This document shows positions 52,337 through 61,122 of a DNA stretch of 64,000 bases, in pieces (position 1 is the first letter of the stretch; the number at the start of each line of letters is the position of its first letter). Source of the DNA: CAVZTA01 sp963778025 (lineage in GTDB: Bacteria > Chloroflexota > Limnocylindria > Limnocylindrales > CSP1-4); the NCBI GenBank assembly GCA_963778025.1, contig CAVZTA010000015.1, forward strand, positions 1 to 64,000, written 5' to 3'. Under the pieces are notes generated by a model that was not told where the DNA came from, ran no database searches, and saw only the letters and a list, made by a program, of their open reading frames with translations. The position numbers and the translations under genes are program-made.

Positions 52337-54249
52337 CGCGCATCGTCCGCGACCGGTTCGACCGCGAGCACGAGCGCGCTCGCGACCTTGCCGCGATGCG
52401 GGTCGGCGAACCGCTCGATCCCGACGACGCCGGCTGGCTCGATACCCACCTCGCGTGGTGCGCCCCGTGCCGGGCGGTCGCGGGCGAGTACGCCAACCAG
52501 CGCCTCGAGCTCCGAGCGCTTCGGCTGGACCACCCGGTGCCGCCACGCGACCTGTGGGCGCGGACGTCGTCGGCCATCGACCTCGAGCGGGGTCGGACGT
52601 CGGTCCGGACGCAGCGCACCGCGGGGCGGACGACGTCGAGCGTCCGGAGCCGCAGCTCGTTCCCGCTCGGCGCCCTGACCGGCGCGATCGCCCTGGTGTT
52701 CGTGGTCGGTGCGACGCTCCTCTCGGGTCAGCGCCTCCCGCCGACCGTCCCCGACGGGACCGTCGCGGTGCCGACGGGCGCGACCGCGGCGGTCACGCCG
52801 TTCCCGGTCGCTCCGCGCGAGGCGAAGTTCGTCATCGGCAGCGGTGATGAGCTCGAGATCACCACCTCGAACATCTCCGAGGTCTGTCCGATGGACGCCG
52901 GGCCGACCTGCGAGACCGCGCGCATCAGCACCGGCCAGGATGCCGGTGTCTCGACCGCGCAGGGCGTCCACGAAGCCGTCATCAACCCCAGCAAGTCGCA
53001 CGTCGTGCTCGGCACGGGCAACGCTGTCGTGGTCGTGCCGATGATCACGCCGTCCCCGGTCGTGCCCACGCCGACGCCTGCCCAGACGTTCTCCGCGGCG
53101 GGCTCGCCGGGGATCACGCCCCCGCCGTCGATCCCGGCCTCGCTGTCGCCCGCGCCATCGCCGTCCGACCAGACGACCGAGGGGCCGTCGGCCAGTCCGT
53201 CCGCGGAGAGCCCGACCGAGGACCCCGGGAAGACACCGGCCGCGACCACGTCCGAGCCGCCGCCGGCCTCACCGAGTGCCAGCCCCGAGGCGACCCCCAG
53301 CGCATCGTCCGACGCGACCCCCACGGGATCGCCCGAAGCGACGCCGGTGTCGCCCGCGCCGTCCGACGCCGCGACCCAGGCGCCGCCATCGCTCGAGGTC
53401 ACTCAGGCGCCACGCGGCGCGATCACCATCGCCGCGGACGTCATCCTCGTCGGGCGCTCCGCCGCCTACTCCCGTGACGGATCGTCGTTCGCGTTCACCG
53501 CCCGGCCCGCCGACGGCAGCCACGGCCCGGACGTGTACGTCTGGCGGACCGGTACCGACACCGCGGTGCCCGTCACGACCGATCACGCGTCGGTCTTCTC
53601 GGACTGGATCGAGGACCAGCTGGTCATCAGCCGCGCTGATCCCGACGGCGACCCGATCACGAAGGCCCAGGGCGTCGTCCCGGAGTCCATCCTGCTCGAT
53701 CCGGTCAGCCGGCGTGAGCGCCGCATCAGCGACATCCCGATGTTCCGGCCCACGGTCTCGCCCACCGGCCGCAACGCGGTGTGGTGGCAGGGTGCCATCC
53801 AGCCCGGCCCGGACGGCCTTGGCTGGGAGCCGCGCTCCGGGCGGCTCCTGCTCGGGCGGTGGCAGCAGCCGGGCGCGAAGCCCAGCGACGATCCAGGTCC
53901 GGATGCCGGCCCCGACGTCCTCGCTTCCGGCTCCGTGCCGGACTGGGATGCGCGCTGGGACGAGACCGGGACGCGGCTCGCGGTGTGGATCGCCGATCGT
54001 GACGATCCGTCGGTCGGCAAGCTCAGCCTGTACGGCATCGACCCGTCGACCGGTCGGATCGACAAGGACAACGTCCTCCTCGACGACGCGGCGGCGGCTC
54101 CGGGCTTCGCCATCGGGTCGGGTCGCCTCGTCTGGGCGGTCAAGCAGAAGGACGGGAAGACGCGCGTCGAGGTGCTCGCCTGGTCGAGCGAGGGCGTCGG
54201 CCGTGCGGAGCTGGATTCGGGCGACGTGCCGCTGGTGGTCGTCCGCTAG
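52333..54249 (+). CDS. Zinc-finger anti-sigma factor with extracytoplasmic beta-propeller
   Basis: 638 residues. The cytoplasmic N-terminus has the ZAS-type motif LDTHLAWCAPCRAVAGEYAN (H-x3-C-x2-C) that binds ECF sigma factors. A single helix (FPLGALTGAIALVFVVGATL) at about residue 115 is followed by an extracytoplasmic beta domain, a long Pro/Ser/Thr linker (about 240-350) and a C-terminal WD40/TolB-like propeller: ILVGRSAAYSRDGSSFAFTA, FRPTVSPTGRNAVWWQGAIQ, DWDARWDETGTRLAVWIADR and GFAIGSGRLVWAVKQKDGKT. The propeller could be the sensor. GTG start overlaps the sigma stop (GTGA). The next gene, a RlpA-like wall protein, could be a target. Confidence 0.82.
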   Translation: MTRIVRDRFDREHERARDLAAMRVGEPLDPDDAGWLDTHLAWCAPCRAVAGEYANQRLELRALRLDHPVPPRDLWARTSSAIDLERGRTSVRTQRTAGRTTSSVRSRSSFPLGALTGAIALVFVVGATLLSGQRLPPTVPDGTVAVPTGATAAVTPFPVAPREAKFVIGSGDELEITTSNISEVCPMDAGPTCETARISTGQDAGVSTAQGVHEAVINPSKSHVVLGTGNAVVVVPMITPSPVVPTPTPAQTFSAAGSPGITPPPSIPASLSPAPSPSDQTTEGPSASPSAESPTEDPGKTPAATTSEPPPASPSASPEATPSASSDATPTGSPEATPVSPAPSDAATQAPPSLEVTQAPRGAITIAADVILVGRSAAYSRDGSSFAFTARPADGSHGPDVYVWRTGTDTAVPVTTDHASVFSDWIEDQLVISRADPDGDPITKAQGVVPESILLDPVSRRERRISDIPMFRPTVSPTGRNAVWWQGAIQPGPDGLGWEPRSGRLLLGRWQQPGAKPSDDPGPDAGPDVLASGSVPDWDARWDETGTRLAVWIADRDDPSVGKLSLYGIDPSTGRIDKDNVLLDDAAAAPGFAIGSGRLVWAVKQKDGKTRVEVLAWSSEGVGRAELDSGDVPLVVVR

Positions 54250-54318
54250 GAGCCGCTCCGGGATCAGAGACCCGGTGCATCCGGACACGCTCGTGCAGGC
54301 CCGAGCGGCAGATCAAGG

Positions 54319-54348
54319 TTGGCGCGTTCGGCGCAGCTGCGCTATGGT
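54319..54348 (+). promoter_or_regulatory. Promoter of the RlpA-like gene
   Basis: TTGGCG (54319-54324), an 18-nt spacer and TATGGT (54343-54348), 11 nt before the ATG at 54360. Sigma-70-like; an ECF-type promoter was not identified. Confidence 0.5.
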
Positions 54349-54359
54349 CCGCGCCTCAC

Positions 54360-54926
54360 ATGCGACGCAGATCGGTCGTCGCGATCGCGGCGCTCATCGC
54401 CGTGCTCGCACTGGCCGCGCTGCCGGTCCCGGTGGGCTCGCGGAGCCCCAGCGCCTCCAGCGCGATCGAACCGGTAGCGTTCCGGGCCCTCGACTTCCCG
54501 GCGACCCTGAACGGCACCTCGATCACGGCTGTCCGACTCGACCCCGCGCTGGACTCGGCGGGTGCGATCGAGGCGGATGCCTCGTTCAGCGAGCCCGGCC
54601 AGCCGCCCACGGTGCCGATGCTGCAGCGAGCGACCGTCGACCAGCCGACGACGAGCGGTGGCACCGCCGTGAGGCTGCCCAGGCGCAAGCTCTCCGGCTA
54701 CGCGTCGTTCTACGACAACGGGACCACGGCGATGCGCCTGCCGCGTGGCACGGTCGTCCTCATCTGCGGGGCCGGTGGCTGCATCCAGCGCACGGTCAAC
54801 GACTACGGCCCGGCGGCCTCGGTCCATCCCGAGCGCATCGTCGACATGTACCGGCCGGACTTCTTCAAGATCTGCGGCTGTGGCTCGTGGTCGGGGACGA
54901 CCTGGGTGACGGTCTCCGTCTTCTGA
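54360..54926 (+). CDS. Secreted RlpA-like double-psi beta-barrel protein
   Basis: 188-residue exported protein. Signal peptide: RRRSVVAIAALIAVLALAAL (cleavage near VPVGS). The mature N-terminal half is unassigned (FRALDFPATLNGTSITAVRL). The C-terminal DPBB domain (about 120-188) has KLSGYASFYDNGTTAMRLPR, GTVVLICGAGGCIQRTVNDY and RIVDMYRPDFFKICGCGSWS, matching RlpA-type proteins that act on denuded glycan strands or bind the wall: 'GxASxYxxG', 'VxVNDxGP', 'xDLSxxAF'. The catalytic Asp of lytic RlpA sits in the 'V-N-D-Y-G-P' segment here. Three or four Cys suggest disulfides. It follows the sigma/anti-sigma pair. Confidence 0.72.
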   Translation: MRRRSVVAIAALIAVLALAALPVPVGSRSPSASSAIEPVAFRALDFPATLNGTSITAVRLDPALDSAGAIEADASFSEPGQPPTVPMLQRATVDQPTTSGGTAVRLPRRKLSGYASFYDNGTTAMRLPRGTVVLICGAGGCIQRTVNDYGPAASVHPERIVDMYRPDFFKICGCGSWSGTTWVTVSVF

Positions 54927-54973
54927 GCCGAGGGCTCGCCGGGCGGGCTAGACTTGGGGCGACCCTTTAAGGA

Positions 54974-54991
54974 CCGACGCCGTGACGTCGG
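54974..54991 (+). promoter_or_regulatory. PyrR-binding hairpin at the pyrR leader
   Basis: CCGACG-CCGTGA-CGTCGG: a 6-bp stem closed by the hexaloop CCGUGA, which fits the CNGNGA loop of PyrR RNA-binding sites. The 3' arm touches the Shine-Dalgarno GGAAGGAGG (54990-54998), so PyrR with UMP would hide the ribosome-binding site, as described for mycobacteria. Binding is inferred. Confidence 0.6.
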
Positions 54992-55034
54992 GAAGGAGGA
55001 CGCACCCCGTGCGACCGCGCCCCCGGAGGCCTCG

Positions 55035-55607
55035 TTGACCGGCCGCCGGATCATGACCGCGGAGGAGATCCGCCGGGCCACCACCCGCATCTCCCACGAG
55101 CTGGTCGAGAAGCAGGCCGGGACCAGCGGACTCGTCCTCGTGGGCATCCAGCGGCGGGGCGTGCCGCTCGCGCGGCGCGTGGCGGCAGCCGTGCTGGAGC
55201 ACGAAGGCGCGGACCTCCCGGTCGGCGCGCTCGACATCACCTTCTACCGCGACGACCTCTCGATGGTCGCGTCCTCGCCGGTCGTGAAGGGCACCGAGAT
55301 CCCGTTCGACCTCAACGGCGCCACCGTGGTCCTCGTGGACGACGTGCTGTACACGGGCCGGACCATCCGGGCGGCCATGGACGCGCTGGTCGACTTCGGC
55401 CGGCCACAGGCGATCCGGCTGGCGGTCCTCGTGGACCGCGGGCATCGCGAGCTGCCGATCCGCGCCGACCACGTCGGCAAGAACGTCCCGACCTCGCGCG
55501 AGGAGGTCGTCCGGGTGCACCTCGAAGAGATCGACGGCGAGGATTCCGTGGAGCTCGAGCGCGTCGCGGGCGGCGAGCGTGTCGCCACCGCAGGCTCGGT
55601 GGCCTGA
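55035..55607 (+). CDS. pyrR: Bifunctional pyr operon RNA-binding regulator/uracil phosphoribosyltransferase PyrR
   Basis: 190-residue PRTase-fold protein that binds pyr mRNA in response to UMP and has uracil PRTase activity. MTAEEIRRATTRISHELVEK, AGTSGLVLVGIQRRGVPLAR, LPVGALDITFYRDDLSMVAS, VVLVDDVLYTGRTIRAAMDA (PRPP motif), VDFGRPQAIRLAVLVDRGHR and ELPIRADHVGKNVPTSREEV. The start is chosen as TTG 55035, with GGAGG 5 nt upstream; the longer ORF from 54954 covers the regulatory hairpin. A short ORF (GTG 55009, nine codons MRPRPRRPR) sits behind the strong Shine-Dalgarno and ends in TTGA overlapping this start, so coupling or an indel is possible. pyrB follows after 7 nt. Confidence 0.92.
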   Translation: MTGRRIMTAEEIRRATTRISHELVEKQAGTSGLVLVGIQRRGVPLARRVAAAVLEHEGADLPVGALDITFYRDDLSMVASSPVVKGTEIPFDLNGATVVLVDDVLYTGRTIRAAMDALVDFGRPQAIRLAVLVDRGHRELPIRADHVGKNVPTSREEVVRVHLEEIDGEDSVELERVAGGERVATAGSVA

Positions 55608-55614
55608 TCGACCG

Positions 55615-56658
55615 ATGGCCGTGACGACGCCCGACGACCCGGCGCTCGCTCCCGGCTCCGCACCCGTCCCGTCCGTCGAGGAACCGCCCGCGACGCAGCC
55701 GGTCGCGTGGCGGCATCGGCACCTGCTGGACGTGGACGTCCTCACGACCGCCGAGATCGACCTCGTGATGCGCACGACCGACGCCATGACCGAGGTCCTC
55801 GCCCGGCCCATCCCCAAGGTGCCGGCCCTGCGCGGGACCTCCGTGACGATCCTGTTCTACGAGGCGTCGACGCGGACCCGGGTCTCGTTCGAGGTGGCCG
55901 CGAAGAACCTGTCGGCGGACGTCGTCAACATCACGGCCTCGGCATCGTCGGTGACGAAGGGCGAGTCGCTGGTCGACACGGTTCGGACGATCGAGGCGCT
56001 GGGCGCCGACATGCTGGTCATGCGCCACGAGCGATCCGGCGCGCCGTACCTCGCGGCATCGGTGTTCGGTGGCTCCGTCCTCAACGGCGGGGACGGCTGG
56101 CACGCCCATCCGACCCAGGCGCTGCTGGACCTGTACACGCTGCGGTCGCGGTTCGGTGGGTCGCTGGCCGGTCGCAAGGTCGTGATCGTCGGCGACATCC
56201 TCCATTCGCGGGTCGCGCGCTCGAACATCTGGACGCTCACCGCGGCCGGCGCCGACCTGTGGCTGTGTGGCCCGTCGACGCTCCTGCGCGGGTTCGAGGC
56301 GTGGGCGTCGCGGGGCGCGGGCGGGCGGTCGTTCACGGTGACGTCGGACCTCGCCGCCGCCCTCGACGGCGCCGACGTGGTGATGGCGCTGCGCATCCAG
56401 AAGGAGCGGATGGCGGGCGGACTGCTGCCGTCGCTGCGCGAGTACGCGGCGCGCTACGGGATCACCCGTGAGCGGCTGGCCGCGGCCTCGCCGGACGTCG
56501 TGATCATGCACCCGGGGCCGATGAACGAGGGTGTGGAGATCGCCGCCGACGTCGCGCTCGACCCGCGGTCGGTGATCACGGACCAGGTCACGAACGGCGT
56601 GGCGGTGCGGATGGCGCTGCTGTACCTGCTGGCCGGGGCGCGGGAGCGGCGGCCTTGA
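55615..56658 (+). CDS. pyrB: Aspartate carbamoyltransferase catalytic subunit
   Basis: 347 residues; makes carbamoyl-aspartate. An N-terminal extension rich in Pro/Ala (about 25 residues) precedes RHLLDVDVLTTAEIDLVMRT, LRGTSVTILFYEASTRTRVS (S-T-R-T carbamoyl-phosphate site), FEVAAKNLSADVVNITASAS, SVTKGESLVDTVRTIEALGA (K of S-S-x-x-K-G-E-S), MLVMRHERSGAPYLAASVFG, LNGGDGWHAHPTQALLDLYT (H-P-T-Q), GRKVVIVGDILHSRVARSNI, DVVMALRIQKERMAGGLLPS and DVVIMHPGPMNEGVEIAADV (H-P-G-P-x-N-R/E-G). No pyrI regulatory subunit is present, so a trimeric catalytic form or a complex with PyrC is expected. It ends overlapping pyrC (TTGA). Confidence 0.95.
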   Translation: MAVTTPDDPALAPGSAPVPSVEEPPATQPVAWRHRHLLDVDVLTTAEIDLVMRTTDAMTEVLARPIPKVPALRGTSVTILFYEASTRTRVSFEVAAKNLSADVVNITASASSVTKGESLVDTVRTIEALGADMLVMRHERSGAPYLAASVFGGSVLNGGDGWHAHPTQALLDLYTLRSRFGGSLAGRKVVIVGDILHSRVARSNIWTLTAAGADLWLCGPSTLLRGFEAWASRGAGGRSFTVTSDLAAALDGADVVMALRIQKERMAGGLLPSLREYAARYGITRERLAAASPDVVIMHPGPMNEGVEIAADVALDPRSVITDQVTNGVAVRMALLYLLAGARERRP

Positions 56659-58052
56659 CGCTGGCGTCGTCGGCGGTCGGGGCGCGGGCATCGGTCACCG
56701 TGCGCGGAGCGGTCGTCGACCCGGGCGGCGGGCGGAGCGGCGTGGCCGAGATCGTCGTCGACGACGGTGTCGTCCGGTCCGTGTCCTGGCTGGACGGGGT
56801 CGACGACGGCGGGGTCCTGATCGCTCCCGGGTTCATCGACCTGCACACGCACCTGCGCGAACCGGGTCGCGAGGACGCCGAGACGATCGCCACGGGGCTC
56901 GCGGCGGCGGCCCATGGCGGGTTCACCACCGTGTGCGCCATGCCCAACACGGAGCCCGCCGCGGACGAGCCGGGCGTCATCGGTCGGGTCGTCGCGGCGG
57001 CGGCCGCCTCCGGGTCACCGGTCCGCGTGCTGACGTGGGGTGCGACGACGGCCGGTCGCCGCTCGGAGACGCTCGCCGCGCTGGGCGAGCTCGCCGATGC
57101 CGGGGTCGCCGGCTTCTCCGACGACGGGTCGCCCGTCCGGTCTCTGTCGCTGCTCCGGAATGCGCTGGTCTATGCCGGGTCGCTGGGCCTGCCGATCGTC
57201 GAGCACGCCGAGGACGTGACGCTGACCGCCGGCGCGGAGATGGGCGAGGGGTATGTCGCGACCGTGCTCGGGCTCCGGGGCTGGCCGGTCGCCGCCGAGG
57301 CCGGGGCCGTGGCCACCGCGCTCGCGGTGCTCGCCGAGGCGGTCGCGGACGAGCCACGCGCGCGACTGCACCTGACGCACGTCTCGACGGCCGCGGCGCT
57401 GGCGCTGGTGCGCGCGGCCAAGGAGCGCGGGCTGCCGGTCACGTGCGACGTCACGCCGCATCACCTCGCGCTCTCGGACGAGTGGGTCGCTGGGGCTCGT
57501 CGCTGGGCCTGGGATGGGGTGGATCCGTCCGGGGCGCGCCGGGATCCGTGGTCGGATGGGTCGTTGACCGGCGCGCCGTTCGATCCGTCGCTGCGGGTGA
57601 ACCCGCCGCTGCGGTCGCCGACGGATGCGATGGCCTGCCTCGCCGCCCTCGCCGACGGCACCATCGACGCCATCGCGACGGACCATGCGCCCCACACCGT
57701 CGTCGACAAGGACGTGGAGTTCGGCATGGCCGCGAACGGCATCTCCGGGCTCGAGACGGCGATCTCGGTGGTCCTTGCGGCCGTCGACGCGGGTCACCTC
57801 ACGCTGACACGTGCGATCGAGGCGCTGACCATCGGCCCGGCACGGGTGCTCGGCCCGCGCTTCGTCTCGACGCCGCCCGCGATCCGCGAAGGCGGACCAG
57901 CCGACCTGGTCGTCATCGACCGCTCGGCGACCTGGCAGGTCAGCCCGGACGCGCTGGCGTCGAAGGGCAAGAACACGCCGCTGCTCGGTCGGGAGCTCCG
58001 TGGCCGCGTCCTGATGACCATCGCCGACGGACGGGTGGCCTTCGAGGCCTGA
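56655..58052 (+). CDS. pyrC: Dihydroorotase
   Basis: 465-residue class I amidohydrolase of pyrimidine synthesis. VLIAPGFIDLHTHLREPGRE (H-x-H-x-x-x-R zinc motif), DAETIATGLAAAAHGGFTTV with CAMPNTEPAADEPGVI (N), AGVAGFSDDGSPVRSLSLLR (Asp-rich loop in place of a carboxylated Lys in some classes), LPIVEHAEDVTLTAGAEMGE (His), RLHLTHVSTAAALALVRAAK (His), VTCDVTPHHLALSDEWVAGA, NPPLRSPTDAMACLAALADG and AIATDHAPHTVVDKDVEFGM (catalytic D-H-A-P-H). It starts TTG inside the pyrB stop. It is the last gene of the pyrR-pyrB-pyrC operon; carAB, pyrD, pyrF and pyrE are not in the window. Confidence 0.95.
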   Translation: MTLASSAVGARASVTVRGAVVDPGGGRSGVAEIVVDDGVVRSVSWLDGVDDGGVLIAPGFIDLHTHLREPGREDAETIATGLAAAAHGGFTTVCAMPNTEPAADEPGVIGRVVAAAAASGSPVRVLTWGATTAGRRSETLAALGELADAGVAGFSDDGSPVRSLSLLRNALVYAGSLGLPIVEHAEDVTLTAGAEMGEGYVATVLGLRGWPVAAEAGAVATALAVLAEAVADEPRARLHLTHVSTAAALALVRAAKERGLPVTCDVTPHHLALSDEWVAGARRWAWDGVDPSGARRDPWSDGSLTGAPFDPSLRVNPPLRSPTDAMACLAALADGTIDAIATDHAPHTVVDKDVEFGMAANGISGLETAISVVLAAVDAGHLTLTRAIEALTIGPARVLGPRFVSTPPAIREGGPADLVVIDRSATWQVSPDALASKGKNTPLLGRELRGRVLMTIADGRVAFEA

Positions 58053-58140
58053 GGGACATCAGCCGGTCGGCGCGATCGGCGTCCCGACGATCATCAGGAT
58101 CACCCAGCGGCCCTGGCGTCACTCACGAACGACGTTCGGC

Positions 58141-58146
58141 TAAGGT
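58141..58146 (+). promoter_or_regulatory. -10 box of the FAD oxidoreductase gene
   Basis: TAAGGT ends 7 nt before the ATG at 58154, with no Shine-Dalgarno; leaderless translation is likely. Confidence 0.4.
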
Positions 58147-58153
58147 CCGCTGG

Positions 58154-59506
58154 ATGTCCAGACCTGCCGAGCTGGCCGACCTCGAGGAGCGCTCCTTCTG
58201 GCAGGCGACGATGCCCGACCTGCCTGATCGGCGGGGTCGAGACCTGCCCGACACGGCCGACGTCGTCGTCATCGGCGGTGGCTACACGGGGCTGTCGGCG
58301 GCACGTCGCGCGGCCGAGCTCGGCGCGTCGGTGGTCCTCCTCGAAGCCGAGTCACTGGGTTGGGGCGCGTCGACGCGGAACGGTGGGATGTGCCATCCCG
58401 GCTTCAAGTGGGGCATCACGAGCCTCCGGAAACGCCACGGACCGGAGCTGGGCGAACGCCTCTACCGCGAGTCGATCGAGGCGTTCGAAGCCGTGGCGAC
58501 GATGTGCGGCCCGGGTGGGCCGATCGACGCCGACTTCAGCCGATCCGGTCACCTCGAGCTCGCCTTCACGCCTGCCCACGCCGCACATCAACAGGCGACC
58601 GCGGACGCGCTCGCACAGGTCGACATGCCGGCTCACGTGGTCGCGCGCGAGGAGCTTCGCCAGGAGATCGGGTCCGACGCGTACTTCGGCGGGCTCGTCG
58701 TGGAGCGAAGTGGCGGGCTCCACCCCGGGAAGCTCCTGGCGGGTCTCGCGTCGCTCGCCGCCGCTGCCGGGGCCGACCTCCACGAGGGCGTCCGTGCCCG
58801 GTCGATCCGCCGGCAGGCGGACGGTCGCCAGGTCGTCGAGACATCCAGACAAGCCCTCATCGCGCGCGACGTCATCGTCGCCACGAACGGCTACACGGAC
58901 GGCGTGGCCCCCGCGCTCCGGCGCCGGATCCTGTCGATCGGCAGCTACATCATCGCCACCGACCCGCTGCCCGCGGACCTCGCGGCCGAGATCAGCCCGC
59001 GCGGCCGGATGTTCTTCGACACGAAGAACTTCCTCTACTACTGGCGGCTCACGCCGGACCGCCGGATGCTGTTCGGCGGGCGCGCCTCGATGTGGCCGAC
59101 GACCATCGCGCGGACCGCGGCGATCCTCCAGCGCGGGATGGTCGAGGTCCATCCGCAGCTCGCGGGCACGCGCGTGGCGTACGCCTGGGGCGGGCGGGTC
59201 GGCTTCACGTTCGACCGGATGCCGCATGTCGGGCGCTCGGAGGGCGTGACGTACGCCGTCGGCTGTTGCGGATCGGGCGTGGCGATCCTGCCGTGGCTCG
59301 GCACGCGGGTCGCCGAGTGGGTCGGTGGCGGCGAGGCGCCGGCACTCGCCAGGCTCAGGTTCCCGCTCGTCCCGGCGCCGTACGAGGGTCGCGCATGGTT
59401 CCTGCCGCTCGCCGGGGAGTGGTGGCGGATGCGTGATCGCCTCGCCGCGCGCGCCGCCCGGGACGCGACCGCGGCCTCGGAACCGGAGGCGATCGCGGGC
59501 CGCTAG
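58154..59506 (+). CDS. FAD-dependent oxidoreductase (DAO family, gamma-glutamylputrescine oxidase-like)
   Basis: 450-residue amine/amino-acid oxidase-type flavoprotein. LEERSFWQATMPDLPDRRGR, then the Rossmann FAD motif TADVVVIGGGYTGLSAARRA with AELGASVVLLEAESLGWGAS, TRNGGMCHPGFKWGITSLRK (S-x-R-N-G-G, typical of PuuB-like enzymes), ADFSRSGHLELAFTPAHAAH, FGGLVVERSGGLHPGKLLAG, LIARDVIVATNGYTDGVAPA, ILSIGSYIIATDPLPADLAA, FFDTKNFLYYWRLTPDRRML and GGRVGFTFDRMPHVGRSEGV with TYAVGCCGSGVAILPWLGTR. The substrate is a secondary amine or amino acid; PuuB-like is a similarity only. Intact frame; a single-gene unit after the pyr operon. Confidence 0.88.
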   Translation: MSRPAELADLEERSFWQATMPDLPDRRGRDLPDTADVVVIGGGYTGLSAARRAAELGASVVLLEAESLGWGASTRNGGMCHPGFKWGITSLRKRHGPELGERLYRESIEAFEAVATMCGPGGPIDADFSRSGHLELAFTPAHAAHQQATADALAQVDMPAHVVAREELRQEIGSDAYFGGLVVERSGGLHPGKLLAGLASLAAAAGADLHEGVRARSIRRQADGRQVVETSRQALIARDVIVATNGYTDGVAPALRRRILSIGSYIIATDPLPADLAAEISPRGRMFFDTKNFLYYWRLTPDRRMLFGGRASMWPTTIARTAAILQRGMVEVHPQLAGTRVAYAWGGRVGFTFDRMPHVGRSEGVTYAVGCCGSGVAILPWLGTRVAEWVGGGEAPALARLRFPLVPAPYEGRAWFLPLAGEWWRMRDRLAARAARDATAASEPEAIAGR

Positions 59507-59613
59507 GGCCGGATCGGTACGTCATTCGACCGACGGCGCACCGTGCGCGGGTCGATGGCTGCGCGTCGCCACGAGGAGCACGGTTAGCCGAGCGTCCGAC
59601 CCGTCGCGGTCCG

Positions 59614-61122
59614 ATGCCGCGCTTCGATCCGCTACGAGCCGTCACCGTGAACGTCCTGTCGCGCCGCTGGTCCCCAGGCCCTCGACTCCCGATGCGGGGC
59701 GAGGGCTTCGCGGCGACGGGCGCGCGTCAGGCCGGGGGCGTCACGAACCGCGACGGCGGGCACGGTGAGCCAGCACGGGGTCGGCAGCATCCGGTCTCGT
59801 TGCGCTACCTCGCGCCCGAGCTGGAGCGCCGCTACCAGCGACAGGCCGGCGCCGAAGGTGTCGCCGGGTTCCGGATCATCACCGGGACCGCCGCGATCGC
59901 GTGGCCTCTTGCGGCCCTGGTGATCCCGCTCGGCACCTCGATCCCGCGCGAGATCGTGACGCCCATCTGTCTGGTGATGGGCGCACTCAGCCTGATCCCG
60001 TTCCTCTTCGCGCGACGTGTCACGACGCTCGATCGGCAGCACGTGATCGCCTCGATCCTGACGACCATGAACGCGCTGGTCATCCTGTGGCTCGCCTCCG
60101 CCGGACGGATCCTGCCGGGCTACGGGGTCAGCGCCATCCTCATGCTGTTCGCCTTCGGGTTCGTGTCCCGCACAGGCTTCGTGTTCGCCGCCGTGCGCTC
60201 GGCGATCATCGGCCTGGGCTTCCTGGTCGCGGCGGCGCTGTACCACGGAGGCAGCCTGCTGATCGACGCGTTCGTGTTCGGCGCAGGCATCACCGGCACG
60301 CTCATGGCGCTGCGGCTGCTCGAGCAGTCCCGGCGGCGCGTGTTCTACCAGGACGTCGTGATCGGCGAGCAGGCCGAAGCGCTCCGTGCCGAGAAGGCGC
60401 GCTCCGACACGCTGCTCCAGAACGTCATCCCCGCCCCGATCGCGGCGCGGCTGATGGATGGCGAACGCGGGATCGCCGATGCCTATCCATCGGTCACCGT
60501 CCTGTTCGCCGACATCGTCGGGTTCACCGCCCTGACCTCCCGACTCCGGCCCGATGCGCTCGTCGACCTCCTGGACCGCCTGTTCACGAGCTTCGACGCG
60601 CTCGTCGCGGAGCGGGGCCTCGAGAAGATCAAGACGATCGGCGATGCGTACATGGTCGCCGGCGGGCTGGCCGAGCCGGTCGACGACCACGCCGGGCGCA
60701 CGATCGACCTGGCGCTCAGGATGGTCGATGTCGTGGAGCGGGAGGGCGCGAGCATGGGTGGCCTCCGCGTCCGGATCGGTGTCCACACCGGCCCCGTCGT
60801 CGGCGGCGTGCTCGGCCACCGCAGGTTCGCCTTCGACATCTGGGGTGAGACGGTGAACATCGCCAGCCGCCTCGAGATCGCATGGCGTGCCGAATCGCGT
60901 CCACGTCACGGACGCGACGCTGCGCCTCGTGCAGGATCGGTTCGATGCCGAGTCGCTCGGGCAGGGTCGACCTTACGGGGCTATGGCCCGATCGAGACCT
61001 ACGCGATCTCCGGACCGCGGGTCGATCCGGGGCCGGACGCGCCCCGGTCCGAGCCCTCGGTGCCCGCGAGCTCGCGAAGCCGATCGAGGATCAGCTCGAG
61101 GTCGGCCTCGGTCGTGAGGTAG
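59614..61122 (+). CDS. Membrane-bound adenylate/guanylate cyclase (class III), one frameshift
   Basis: About 500 residues. A soluble N-terminus (LAPELERRYQRQAGAEGVAG) precedes six helices: IITGTAAIAWPLAALVIPLG, IVTPICLVMGALSLIPFLFA, IASILTTMNALVILWLASAG, GVSAILMLFAFGFVSRTGFV, AIIGLGFLVAAALYHGGSLL and LIDAFVFGAGITGTLMALRL. A short coiled coil (GEQAEALRAEKARSDTLLQN) leads to the cyclase domain: TVLFADIVGFTALTSRLRPD (metal Asp), EKIKTIGDAYMVAGGLAEPV (substrate Lys and second Asp), RFAFDIWGETVNIASRLE (V-N-x-A-S-R). These residues are all present, unlike the ferredoxin fusion. A frameshift near 60,885 precedes VHVTDATLRLVQDRF and the end. The start is uncertain (59614, 59692 or 59764). Confidence 0.88.
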   Translation: MPRFDPLRAVTVNVLSRRWSPGPRLPMRGEGFAATGARQAGGVTNRDGGHGEPARGRQHPVSLRYLAPELERRYQRQAGAEGVAGFRIITGTAAIAWPLAALVIPLGTSIPREIVTPICLVMGALSLIPFLFARRVTTLDRQHVIASILTTMNALVILWLASAGRILPGYGVSAILMLFAFGFVSRTGFVFAAVRSAIIGLGFLVAAALYHGGSLLIDAFVFGAGITGTLMALRLLEQSRRRVFYQDVVIGEQAEALRAEKARSDTLLQNVIPAPIAARLMDGERGIADAYPSVTVLFADIVGFTALTSRLRPDALVDLLDRLFTSFDALVAERGLEKIKTIGDAYMVAGGLAEPVDDHAGRTIDLALRMVDVVEREGASMGGLRVRIGVHTGPVVGGVLGHRRFAFDIWGETVNIASRLEIAWRAESRPRHGRDAAPRAGSVRCRVARAGSTLRGYGPIETYAISGPRVDPGPDAPRSEPSVPASSRSRSRISSRSASVVR

